In this document: piece by piece, positions 8,384 through 16,071 of the stretch
How the letters are laid out: every line of letters starts with the position of its first letter
Numbering within the stretch: position 1 is the first letter of the stretch
Assembly: GCA_937967455.1 (NCBI GenBank)
Contig: CALCJK010000009.1
Span: forward strand, 186,001-250,000
Direction of reading: 5' to 3'
Origin: an uncultured bacterium
GTDB lineage: Bacteria > Bacteroidota > Ignavibacteria > UBA10030 > BY39
Length of the DNA stretch: 64,000 nt
Made by a program: the position numbers and the translations under genes
Notes under the pieces: model-generated
What the model was told of the DNA's origin: nothing
The model's input: only the letters and a program-made list of their open reading frames with translations
Database searches by the model: none

Positions 8384-9589
8384 ATGATTAATATTGCTGA
8401 AGCAGGTCGTAAAGGTATAGATGTACGATCTGATTGTTATGTGTACATTGAACTAAAAAAATCTGGTGGATTAAAAATTGATATTGAAAGTAGAGTAGAT
8501 GTTCTGTATGGTAAATCAATAAGACGAATTGTAAAAAGTGGTTGTGAATTTTTTGGAATTAAAAATGCATTTGTTAAAGTTGAAGATAGCGGCGCTCTTC
8601 CTTTTGTCATAATGGCAAGATTGGAAGCTGCTGTTAAAAGACTTGGTAAAGGAGGGCGAAAAGAATTTTTACCTGAAATGCTCGACTGCGCAAAGTATCC
8701 AACTAAACGTGAAAGATTTAGAAGGTCGCGACTTTATTTACCAGGCAACGAACCAAAATATATGCTAAATGCAGGAATCCATAAACCTGATGGAATAATC
8801 CTTGATTTAGAAGATAGCGTTAATCCGAGCGAAAAGGATGCAGCAAGAATTTTGGTAAGAAATGCATTGAGACAGGTTGATTTTTACGGGTGTGAAAGGA
8901 TGGTTAGAATAAATCAAATTCCAAATGGCTTAGATGACCTGAATTATATAATACCTCATAATGTACATGTAGTTCTAATTCCAAAATGTGAACGAGGAGA
9001 ACAAATTAAACTTGTTAATAATCAAATTGCAAAAATCCTTAAAAGGAAAAAAAGTGTCGTTTACTTAATGCCAATAATTGAAAGTGCTCTTGGAATCATA
9101 AATGCATATGAGATTGCATCTGCTGCCGAAAATGTTGTAGCTTTAACAATTGGTCTTGAAGATTACACAGCTGATATTGGTACTCAACGAACTCTTGATG
9201 GTAAAGAAAGTTTCTTTGCACGGTCTATGATAGTAAATGCAGCAAAAGCTGCTGGTATACAAGCAATTGATACGGTATTCTCAGATGTGTCAGATATGGA
9301 TGGTTTGCGTTATAGTGTACTTGAAGCAAAATCCTTAGGTTTTGAAGGCAAGGGTTGTATTCATCCAAGGCAAATTCCAGTTATACATGAAGCGTTTGCA
9401 CCAGATGAAACTGAAATTGAGAAAGCCATCCGGATAGTTAAGGCTTATAAGGAAGCTGAATCAAAAGGCCTTTCTGTAGTTGCTGTTGGAAATAAAATGA
9501 TTGATCCTCCGGTAGTGAAGCGAGCTATTAGAACAATTGAGCTTGCTATTTCTACAGGTAAATTAGAAAAAAAATGGATGGAGCAATAG
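8384..9589 (+). CDS. citDE: citrate lyase acyl-carrier (CitD) and beta (CitE) fusion
   Basis: The 401-residue product joins two subunits that are separate in enterobacteria. Residues 1 to about 95 resemble CitD: AEAGRKG near the start, Ser16 in VRSDCYV as candidate prosthetic-group site, and DSGALPFVIMARLEAA at the end. From about residue 110 the CitE TIM barrel follows, with RSRLYLPGNEP, DGIILDLEDSV, MPIIESALG and GCIHPRQ. CitE releases oxaloacetate from the citryl-thioester. GAGGT at 8372-8376 sets ATG 8384; longer readings run into the previous gene. CitG/CitX/CitC functions needed to make and acetylate the prosthetic group are not in the window. Citramalate lyase is an alternative. Confidence 0.8.
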   Translation: MINIAEAGRKGIDVRSDCYVYIELKKSGGLKIDIESRVDVLYGKSIRRIVKSGCEFFGIKNAFVKVEDSGALPFVIMARLEAAVKRLGKGGRKEFLPEMLDCAKYPTKRERFRRSRLYLPGNEPKYMLNAGIHKPDGIILDLEDSVNPSEKDAARILVRNALRQVDFYGCERMVRINQIPNGLDDLNYIIPHNVHVVLIPKCERGEQIKLVNNQIAKILKRKKSVVYLMPIIESALGIINAYEIASAAENVVALTIGLEDYTADIGTQRTLDGKESFFARSMIVNAAKAAGIQAIDTVFSDVSDMDGLRYSVLEAKSLGFEGKGCIHPRQIPVIHEAFAPDETEIEKAIRIVKAYKEAESKGLSVVAVGNKMIDPPVVKRAIRTIELAISTGKLEKKWMEQ

Positions 9590-9590
9590 A

Positions 9591-11174
9591 ATGAGATTAG
9601 TAAAAAATACTGCTGGTAGATATGTACCCGTAGAGATAAATGGCTTAAAATCTGAGCCTTTTCAGGGTGTTGGTGCTTATAAACCAAAAGGCAGAAAAGC
9701 AGCTCCTAAAATATCGAGTTGTATAGATTTTCCAGAAGATGGAAACAAAATTGTACCTGATTTAAAAACTGCTTTAATAAAAGCTGGTATAAGAGACGGA
9801 GTTACTATTTCAACTCACCATCATTTTAGAAATGGAGATTATGTAGCAAATCAAATCTTTGATATTGCTGCTGAGCTTGGAATCAAAAATTTGAGATGGT
9901 TTCCCAGTGCAGCTTTTGAATGTCATTCCCCAAATATTAAACACCTTGATTCTGGTGTAATTCATCACATAGAGGGAAGTTTGAATGGATCTTTAGGCGA
10001 GTACTGCTCACAAGGCAGGATGCGTGGACTTGGAGTTTTGCGTTCGCACGGTGGAAGGTATCAAGCAATTCAGGATGGTGAAGTCCATATCGATATTGCA
10101 GTGATAGCTGCCCCTACCGCAGATCCATTTGGAAATGCTAATGGTGTAAATGGACCTTCAGCTTGTGGAGGATTAGGCTTTGCACTAGCAGATTCACAAT
10201 ACGCAGATAAAGTTATTGTTGTCACTGATAACCTTGTACCATTCCCATGTGTTCCATGGCAAATACAGGGTAATTATGTTGATTATGTTGTTGTGATGGA
10301 TAAAATTGGAGATCCATCAAAAATTGTTTCAGGAACAACTGAAATAACCAGAAGCCCTGATAGATTATATATTGCAGAATTAGTTGCAAGGTTCATTAAA
10401 GAGTCAGGAATAATGAAGAATGGATTTTCTTTTCAAGCTGGTGCTGGAGGAACTGCTCTTGCTTTCGCTGTTGAATTGGCAAAGTTGATGAAAAAGGAAA
10501 ATGTTAAAGCACGCTTTATAAGGGGTGGTAGTACAAAATTCCTTGTCGATATGTTAAAAGAAGGCCTAACCGATTACATTTTGGATGGACAAACATTTGA
10601 TTTAGAAGGTGTGAAATCGATGAGGGAAAATCCAAATCATGTTCATACTTCTCCCTTTACTTCATATAATTTCCACGGCAAGGGTAATTTTGCCTCAATT
10701 GTGGATGTAGTGGTTTTAGGTGCAACGGAAGTTGATTTAAATTTCAATGCAAACGTAGTCACTCATTCTGATGGTAGGATGTTACATGGCATTGGTGGCT
10801 GGCAAAATTGTTTGTTCTCAAAATGTACAATACTGGCAATTCCTTCATTTAGAGACCGTATACCAGTAATTGTAGATGAAGTAACAACTCTTGTTGGTCC
10901 AGGTGAATTAATTGATGTTGTTGTTACAGAACGTGGTATAGCAATTAATCCAATTAGAGAAGATTTGAAAGATGCTGTTAAAAATTCTAATTTACCAATA
11001 AAAAGTATTGAAGAATTGCATCATGAAGTAATAAAGATTTGTGGGAAACCACAAAAACCAATTCTTGGAGATAAAGTCGTTGCAGCTATAAAATGGGTAG
11101 ATGGAACTATTATAGATTCTGTTAAACAAGTTTTAAAGGCTCAATGGGGTATTAAATTACCCGGTGCAGAATGA
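9591..11174 (+). CDS. citF: citrate lyase alpha subunit (citrate:acetyl-ACP transferase)
   Basis: This 527-residue CitF homologue belongs to the CoA-transferase-like fold, with full family length. Recognisable segments are VTISTHHHFRNGD, CSQGRMRGLG, FGNANGVNGPSACG and FQAGAGGTALAF. In citrate lyase the alpha subunit exchanges acetyl for citryl on the acyl carrier, after which CitE cleaves. Net products are acetate and oxaloacetate without ATP. It follows the citD-citE fusion with one base between stop and start, completing a two-gene citrate lyase. Its stop overlaps the following ATG as ATGA. In this operon it can close the citrate end of a reductive TCA arm, or serve citrate or citramalate breakdown. 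Confidence 0.85.
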   Translation: MRLVKNTAGRYVPVEINGLKSEPFQGVGAYKPKGRKAAPKISSCIDFPEDGNKIVPDLKTALIKAGIRDGVTISTHHHFRNGDYVANQIFDIAAELGIKNLRWFPSAAFECHSPNIKHLDSGVIHHIEGSLNGSLGEYCSQGRMRGLGVLRSHGGRYQAIQDGEVHIDIAVIAAPTADPFGNANGVNGPSACGGLGFALADSQYADKVIVVTDNLVPFPCVPWQIQGNYVDYVVVMDKIGDPSKIVSGTTEITRSPDRLYIAELVARFIKESGIMKNGFSFQAGAGGTALAFAVELAKLMKKENVKARFIRGGSTKFLVDMLKEGLTDYILDGQTFDLEGVKSMRENPNHVHTSPFTSYNFHGKGNFASIVDVVVLGATEVDLNFNANVVTHSDGRMLHGIGGWQNCLFSKCTILAIPSFRDRIPVIVDEVTTLVGPGELIDVVVTERGIAINPIREDLKDAVKNSNLPIKSIEELHHEVIKICGKPQKPILGDKVVAAIKWVDGTIIDSVKQVLKAQWGIKLPGAE

Positions 11175-12208
11175 TCTTAAGAATATCACAAATGAGAAGA
11201 TTAATTATATTATTCCTGGTAATATTTGAAGCTGTATCACAAAATTTGAGACCAATACGTGATGATGTAGGTTATTGTTGGAATTTTAATTCAATGGGTA
11301 AACTAATTGATTACCTCCAAACAATTGATTCTCTTAATGTCGAATCTGGATTTGTTGCGGCTATATCTCCACATGACGATTATCTTTATGCAGCTCCAGT
11401 ATACTTTCCTGTTATGAAAAATATTAAAGTTGATGAAATAATTATATTCGGTGTTACACATTCTTCGGTGAGAAAATCACTCAATAACATTCGGGGAAAG
11501 ATAATTCTTGATGATTATAGTAGTTGGCAAGGACTTGTTTCTGAAGTTGGAATATCTCCACTAAGAGAATTCATAAAATCCAAGCTTGATACTTCGTTTT
11601 ATACCGTTTCAAATCAAGCACATATGCTCGAACACTCAATTGAGAGCCAGATTCCATTTCTCAATTTCTATAACCAAAGCCTCAAAATAACTCCAATAAT
11701 GGTTACAGAAATGGATTTTAATACTATGAAAGATATTGCAGCAAAGCTTGGTAATGTTATCTCCGAATATATAAAATATAATAATTTAAAATTAGGTGAG
11801 AACATTATAGTATTAATTTCATCAGATGCAAATCATTATGGAACTGACTTTAATAATATACCCTACGGAGAAGATGATAGTGCTCACATAAAAGCAATCG
11901 ATGAGGATATGAAAATAATTAGGAATTATCTTGAGGGCAAGCTTGAAGAAAAGAAAGTTAAAAATTTTGTGAATGAGATGAAGAATGTAGTTTGGTGCGG
12001 TAAATACTCTATTCCATTTGGATTATTGACCTTGGATTCAATAATAAAAAAAGTTTATGCTAAACCTCTGGTTGGGAAATTGATTAGGTACTCTGATACG
12101 TATAGTGATGGTGTTTTGCCGTTGAAAAAGTTAGGTATTGGAACAACTGCGCCTTTTTCACTAAAACATTGGGTGGGTTTCTTTTCAATGGTTTTCTATT
12201 ATAATTAA
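11171..12208 (+). CDS. MEMO-family protein (AmmeMemoRadiSam system protein B-like) with signal peptide
   Basis: The 345-residue protein matches the MEMO1/class III extradiol dioxygenase-like family. Retained metal-site landmarks are SPHDDYLYA, GVTHSS, the SSDANHYG segment and the Cys in VWCGKYSIP. Unusually, residues 8 to about 24 (MRRLIILFLVIFEAVSQ) look like a Sec signal peptide, so the protein is probably exported. The first ATG overlaps the citF stop (ATGA); an in-frame ATG at 11192 begins exactly at the signal peptide and may be the true start. Family members bind iron or copper; the function here is unknown. No radical-SAM AmmeMemoRadiSam partner is seen next to it. Confidence 0.72.
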   Translation: MILRISQMRRLIILFLVIFEAVSQNLRPIRDDVGYCWNFNSMGKLIDYLQTIDSLNVESGFVAAISPHDDYLYAAPVYFPVMKNIKVDEIIIFGVTHSSVRKSLNNIRGKIILDDYSSWQGLVSEVGISPLREFIKSKLDTSFYTVSNQAHMLEHSIESQIPFLNFYNQSLKITPIMVTEMDFNTMKDIAAKLGNVISEYIKYNNLKLGENIIVLISSDANHYGTDFNNIPYGEDDSAHIKAIDEDMKIIRNYLEGKLEEKKVKNFVNEMKNVVWCGKYSIPFGLLTLDSIIKKVYAKPLVGKLIRYSDTYSDGVLPLKKLGIGTTAPFSLKHWVGFFSMVFYYN

Positions 12209-12371
12209 GAAATGCAAATCTTATCCAATGAATTTTCTAAGAAAAAGATGGGAGCTGGGCGTAAATCAAATTATCAGAATTTAGTGCCAAACCTGGCAAT
12301 CGTTATTTCTTATTTTGCTTTAAATGAAAATATACTTCCAATTCAAATTTTGGTGCGATAATTACTATTTA

Positions 12372-12387
12372 TGGTGTGTATTTAGCA
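12372..12387 (+). promoter_or_regulatory. weak sigma-54-like promoter candidate
   Basis: TGGTGTGTATTTAGCA keeps the GG and GC dinucleotides exactly ten bases apart, as sigma-54 promoters require, but deviates at several flanking positions. It lies about 125 bases upstream of the tetraheme cytochrome gene. It is of interest because a clear sigma-54 site and an NtrC-type activator occur just downstream. Confidence 0.25.
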
Positions 12388-12431
12388 AGGAAATAAAACA
12401 AAAAAAAGTTTTACTGGTTTTTTTAGAAAAT

Positions 12432-12459
12432 TTGATTTTTTGAGAGATATATCTATATT
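12432..12459 (+). promoter_or_regulatory. sigma-70-like promoter candidate for the tetraheme cytochrome
   Basis: TTGATT at 12432-12437 and TATATT at 12454-12459 are separated by 16 bases and lie about 50 bases before the cytochrome start. The surroundings are very AT-rich, so a chance match is likely enough to keep confidence low. Confidence 0.3.
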
Positions 12460-12511
12460 ATATATGAAATTCTTTAAATATAATTATTAACAAAAATAAT
12501 AGGAGTTTATC

Positions 12512-13048
12512 ATGAGAAGATTAATGAGTGTTATTGTTGTTCTCTTTTTTTTAAGTAGTATAATCTTTGCACAAAATAGATATGTCGGAGTTAAGTCTTG
12601 TGCACCTTGTCATAAAGGAGAGAAAAAAGGTGCAATTCTCGAAAAATGGGAAAAGAGTAAACATTCAAAAGCATATCAGACACTGTTATCAGAAGCATCA
12701 CAGAAAATTGCAAAAGAGAAAGGGCTTAAGAAACCCGCCAATGAAAGTCTTGAATGCCTGGAATGCCATATTACTGCAGTAAAGGTTGATGCAAAACTTT
12801 TCGAGAAGAACTTCAAAAAAGAAGATGGTGTACAATGCGAAGCTTGTCATGGACCTGGATCAGCATATAAAACAATGGCTATCATGAAGGATAAGAAGAA
12901 AGCTATAGAAGCTGGACTTACATATTATGCTGATGAAAAGGCGATCGAAGCTCAATGTAAAACCTGCCATAACGAGAAAAGTCCTACCTATAAAGAATTT
13001 AAATTTAAAGAAGCTTGGGCTCAAATTGTCCATAAAGTTGTAAAGTAA
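12512..13048 (+). CDS. tetraheme cytochrome c (cytochrome c554-like), exported
   Basis: The 178-residue protein begins with a Sec signal peptide ending in IIFAQ. It carries four heme c motifs: CAPCH, CLECH, CEACHGPG and CKTCH. The stretch WEKSKHSKAYQTL is typical of the cytochrome c554/c-prime family and supplies a distal His. ATAGGAG provides a strong ribosome-binding site. The mature protein should be a soluble periplasmic electron carrier. A strong terminator follows, so it is its own transcription unit, but it sits next to a HybA/NrfD-like quinone module and probably exchanges electrons with it. Nothing indicates a catalytic activity of its own. Confidence 0.85.
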   Translation: MRRLMSVIVVLFFLSSIIFAQNRYVGVKSCAPCHKGEKKGAILEKWEKSKHSKAYQTLLSEASQKIAKEKGLKKPANESLECLECHITAVKVDAKLFEKNFKKEDGVQCEACHGPGSAYKTMAIMKDKKKAIEAGLTYYADEKAIEAQCKTCHNEKSPTYKEFKFKEAWAQIVHKVVK

Positions 13049-13070
13049 ATTAAAATATACTTAAATAATT

Positions 13071-13100
13071 AAGCCAGAGTTATATAACTCTGGCTTTTTT
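13071..13100 (+). terminator. strong intrinsic terminator
   Basis: AAGCCAGAGTTA pairs perfectly with TAACTCTGGCTT across a two-base TA centre, followed by a run of T. It ends the tetraheme cytochrome transcript and insulates the sigma-54 operon downstream. Confidence 0.9.
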
Positions 13101-13213
13101 GTTGTTAAATTCAACAGTAGATGTAGTAAAATACAACATAATTAACTTATTATATAGGGTTCAATTAAAAGAATTTCAACGCTTCTTTTAATATAGTTGT
13201 AGATATATTCAAC
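13101..13213 (+). promoter_or_regulatory. candidate upstream activator sites of the NtrC-type regulator
   Basis: Several partly palindromic elements built from GTTGTA/TACAAC or GTTG/CAAC half-sites lie 110-225 bases upstream of the sigma-54 promoter: GTTG-N7-CAAC at 13101-13115, TGTAGTAAAATACAACA at 13122-13138 and GTTGTAGATATATTCAAC at 13196-13213. The spacing suits enhancer binding by an NtrC-family activator. The region also lies in a 338-base gap without a gene. This is inference from symmetry alone. Confidence 0.35.
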
Positions 13214-13324
13214 ATTTTATTGTTGCTTTTATATGCATTTTTATTTGCTTGAAGAAGTATTCTTCTAATTCCTCTAATTTCAATAAATTATAGCCTCTAT
13301 TTTCCTTTAAAAAATTATCTTTTC

Positions 13325-13340
13325 TGGCATGGAAAATGCA
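13325..13340 (+). promoter_or_regulatory. sigma-54 (RpoN) promoter
   Basis: TGGCATGGAAAATGCA matches the TGGCACG-N4-TTGCW consensus at all but two conserved positions and has the invariant GG-N10-GC spacing (GG 13326-13327, GC 13338-13339). It lies 47 bases upstream of the GcvH-like gene. An NtrC-family sigma-54 activator is encoded 5 kb downstream, directly after this operon. Confidence 0.75.
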
Positions 13341-13386
13341 ATTATATTATTAAAAAAAAGAATAATAAAAATAGGAGTATTAAAAG

Positions 13387-14091
13387 ATGACTGCAATATT
13401 AGTAATTATAACCGTGATTTTCTTCATCACAATAGATTATCTGGTTTACAGGAAAAAAGGAACTGCCTTAGTACAGATAGCTCGTGATACGGTTGAAAAT
13501 CAAAGCACCCAAATTTCTAAGCCTAGTATTATCAGTGAAGAAGATATAAGCTTACCTAATGGAGTATTTTTACATCCAAAACATACCTGGGCATATGTGC
13601 TAAAATCTGGGCATGTTAAAATTGGAATTGATTCTTTTATCTCAAAAATAGTCAGCGGAATTGATAAAATTGTACTACCACCAATTGGAACGGAAATTAA
13701 AAAGGGTCAGCCTATACTCAATCTTTTTTCTAAGGAGAGAAGTTTAAAATTGATTTCTCCTATAGATGGAAAGGTGGTATCTGTTAATGAAGCATTGATG
13801 TCAAATCCAGAGCTTCTAAATGATCCGTATAATGCTGGTTGGTCCGTTATAATTCAGCCATCTAATTTAGCTAAAGATATATCTTTGATGAAAATTTCAG
13901 AGGAAGCTATTAAAATTCTGAAAAATGAATTTAAACGTTTCAAAGAGTTTGTTATTAATTATGGCAATGGAAATAAATTGGGACTTCAAACATTGCAAGA
14001 TGGTGGTGTTCCAGTAACAGGAATTTTAACTGCTTTAGATAAAAGTAAGTGGGATTTGTTCCAAAAAGAATTTCTTAATCTTGAGCTATAA
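13387..14091 (+). CDS. membrane-anchored GcvH-like lipoyl protein
   Basis: The 234-residue product has an N-terminal membrane helix (about residues 3-20), a linker, then a textbook GcvH domain from about residue 58: HPKHTWAY, VKIGIDSF, LPPIGTEIKKGQ, and SLKLISPIDGKV with Lys121 at the lipoylation position, ending NDPYNAGW. A helical tail of about 70 residues is extra to GcvH. Glycine cleavage genes P and T are absent nearby. Instead it heads an operon with HybA-like and HybB/NrfD-like subunits under a sigma-54 promoter. TAGGAG precedes the start. The likely role is a lipoyl or dithiol carrier at the membrane rather than glycine decarboxylation; this is inference. Confidence 0.75.
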   Translation: MTAILVIITVIFFITIDYLVYRKKGTALVQIARDTVENQSTQISKPSIISEEDISLPNGVFLHPKHTWAYVLKSGHVKIGIDSFISKIVSGIDKIVLPPIGTEIKKGQPILNLFSKERSLKLISPIDGKVVSVNEALMSNPELLNDPYNAGWSVIIQPSNLAKDISLMKISEEAIKILKNEFKRFKEFVINYGNGNKLGLQTLQDGGVPVTGILTALDKSKWDLFQKEFLNLEL

Positions 14092-14105
14092 GGAGATTCT
14101 TCACC

Positions 14106-14870
14106 ATGGGAAAAAAAGCCATATTAATAGATATTACTAAGTGTGTCGGATGTCAGCAGTGTGCAATAGCATGTAAAGAAGAGAATAATTTACCAGATAT
14201 AGAAGAAACAAAATTATCTGCAACAGCATACACGGTTGTCGAAGAAAGGGGCGATCATTATGTAAGACGTTTATGTATGCATTGTAATGAACCTACATGT
14301 GTTTCAGTTTGTCCTGTAGGTGCTTTTGATAAAACCCCAGAAGGGGCGATTATTTATAATGAAAATAAATGCATAGGATGTAGATATTGTATGATGGCAT
14401 GCCCATTCCAGGTACCTAGATATGAATGGAATAGTACAACTCCAAGAGTTCAAAAATGTAGAATGTGCATAGAAAGAATCCAAACTGGTGATATACCTGC
14501 GTGTGTTCAGGCTTGTGAAACAGGTGCAAGCCAATTTGGAGATTATTATCAGATGTTACAGCAGGCACATCAAGCAATTAAAAATGAACCGGATAAGTAT
14601 GTGAATCATATTTATGGTGAAAAAGAAGTTGGAGGAACTTCTGTTTTATATATTTCTGATGTTCCATTCGAAAAGTTGGGATTTAAAACAAATCTTGGAA
14701 CAATGCCATTACCTGATTTAACATGGGAAGCCCTTTCTAAAATTCCATCTGTTGTACTTGTAGGTGGAACACTGTTGTATGGTATATGGTGGATTACAAA
14801 TCGTAGAAAAGAAGTTGCAGAATTCGAACGCAAAATAAAAGAACAAGAAAAAGAAAGTAAGGAAGATTAA
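14106..14870 (+). CDS. HybA/PsrB-like four-cluster ferredoxin subunit
   Basis: This 254-residue protein holds four [4Fe-4S] motifs: CVGCQQCAIACK, CMHCNEPTCVSVCP, CIGCRYCMMACP and CRMCIERIQTG with the later CVQACE. A single C-terminal transmembrane helix (about residues 217-234, VLVGGTLLYGIWW) anchors it, as in HybA. No Tat or Sec signal is visible at the N-terminus, so the side of the membrane on which it acts is unclear. AAGGAG precedes ATG 14106. It pairs with the next gene as the electron-transfer arm of a quinone oxidoreductase. No hydrogenase or molybdopterin catalytic subunit is encoded nearby; the GcvH-like protein or the tetraheme cytochrome may be the partner. Confidence 0.85.
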   Translation: MGKKAILIDITKCVGCQQCAIACKEENNLPDIEETKLSATAYTVVEERGDHYVRRLCMHCNEPTCVSVCPVGAFDKTPEGAIIYNENKCIGCRYCMMACPFQVPRYEWNSTTPRVQKCRMCIERIQTGDIPACVQACETGASQFGDYYQMLQQAHQAIKNEPDKYVNHIYGEKEVGGTSVLYISDVPFEKLGFKTNLGTMPLPDLTWEALSKIPSVVLVGGTLLYGIWWITNRRKEVAEFERKIKEQEKESKED

Positions 14871-14873
14871 CCT

Positions 14874-16058
14874 ATGAAAAATTCTTTCTTTGGTAAATTA
14901 ACATTTTGGAAAGTAACTGCAATTATAATTTTAATTATTGCAGCTTATGCAGTAATTGTAAGGTTTACATATGGACTTGGTGCAGTTACTAATTTAAAAG
15001 ATGAGTTCCCATGGGGCTTATGGATTGGTTTTGATATATTATGCGGTGTGGGTTTGGCAGCTGGTGGTTTTACTCTTTGTGGAATTGTTTATATTTTTAA
15101 CATCAAAAGCTTTAAACCCATAGTAAGACCAGCTGTTTTGACAGCATTTTTAGGCTACTTGCTTGTAATTGCAGCTCTGCTTATAGATCTTGGTAGGCCT
15201 TATAGAATCTGGCATGCAATTATTATGTGGAATCCTAGATCAGTAATGTTTGAAGTTGCTTGGTGTGTAATGTTATACACGACTGTATTGGCATTAGAGT
15301 TTAGCCCTGCAGTTCTTGAAAAATTAAGATGGAAATTTCCTCTAAAAATTATAAAATCCATAACTATACCTCTAGTAATTCTTGGTGTATTGCTTTCTAC
15401 GCTGCATCAATCCTCCCTCGGATCAGTTTATTTGATAGTACCGAGTAAATTATATGCGTTCTGGTATTCACCACTTCTTCCAGTATTTTTCTTCCTTTCC
15501 GCACTTACTATTGGATTTGCAATGGTAATTATCGAGTCTTATTTAAGTTCGAGAGCATTTAACAGACAATTAGAATTGCCTCTATTAATTCGACTGGGTC
15601 AGGTGATGCCTGTTTTGCTACTGGTTCAATTAGTCATAAAAATAATTGATTTCGCTAATCGCGGGATATTTAATCTCTTGTTTATTCCAAGGACTGAAAC
15701 TTACTTGTTCTATTTTGAAATCTTACTGGCCATCATTATTCCGATGCTAATGCTGTTCAATAAAAAAATTAGACACAGTAGAGCAGGTTTATTCTATGCT
15801 TCTTTAATTGCAGTACTCGGATTTATTCTAAATCGTATGAATGTATCAATTACAGGAATGGAAGCTGGAAGTGGAACATCTTATACTCCTCATTGGATGG
15901 AATTCTTTATTACTCTTGGAATTGTCACATTAGGTTTCATCGCTTTCAGTTATGCTGTTAAATATTTAAATGTATTTGAGAAATCTTCCGAGCAAGTCGT
16001 TGCTGAATCTTCGGTGGTAAATCTAGCAAAACAATTGGGATTGCAGGTTGATAAATAA
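14874..16058 (+). CDS. HybB/NrfD-like integral membrane quinone subunit
   Basis: This 394-residue polytopic protein has about ten hydrophobic helices. The early segment PWGLWIGFDILCGVGLAAGG is the HybB signature. Family members (HybB, PsrC, NrfD, ActC) bind menaquinone and exchange electrons with a four-cluster ferredoxin subunit. It starts 3 nt after the HybA-like gene, so the two are a pair. Because no catalytic subunit is present, this resembles the FeS/NrfD pairs of cytochrome-linked menaquinol oxidoreductases described in Geobacter. That comparison is from recollection, not alignment. A GcvH-like gene follows immediately. Confidence 0.85.
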   Translation: MKNSFFGKLTFWKVTAIIILIIAAYAVIVRFTYGLGAVTNLKDEFPWGLWIGFDILCGVGLAAGGFTLCGIVYIFNIKSFKPIVRPAVLTAFLGYLLVIAALLIDLGRPYRIWHAIIMWNPRSVMFEVAWCVMLYTTVLALEFSPAVLEKLRWKFPLKIIKSITIPLVILGVLLSTLHQSSLGSVYLIVPSKLYAFWYSPLLPVFFFLSALTIGFAMVIIESYLSSRAFNRQLELPLLIRLGQVMPVLLLVQLVIKIIDFANRGIFNLLFIPRTETYLFYFEILLAIIIPMLMLFNKKIRHSRAGLFYASLIAVLGFILNRMNVSITGMEAGSGTSYTPHWMEFFITLGIVTLGFIAFSYAVKYLNVFEKSSEQVVAESSVVNLAKQLGLQVDK

Positions 16059-16071
16059 AAAAATAAATACT

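Larger units (their letters stand above)
12209..12511 (+). other. intergenic region, possible small ORF and promoters
   Basis: This stretch separates the carbon operon from the cytochrome gene. It holds a possible 49-codon frame at 12212-12361 with no good ribosome-binding site and no recognisable family. Two candidate promoters, listed separately, precede the cytochrome. No tRNA or strong terminator hairpin was found after the MEMO-family gene. Confidence 0.5.

Noticed and set aside
12212-12361. 49-codon frame after the MEMO gene as a real gene
   Set aside because: No ribosome-binding site, no recognisable family, and such frames are common by chance in AT-rich spacers.
13387-14091. Glycine cleavage system H protein
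   Set aside because: The domain is GcvH-like, but the protein has a membrane anchor and an extra tail and is linked to HybA/NrfD-like genes rather than gcvP/gcvT.
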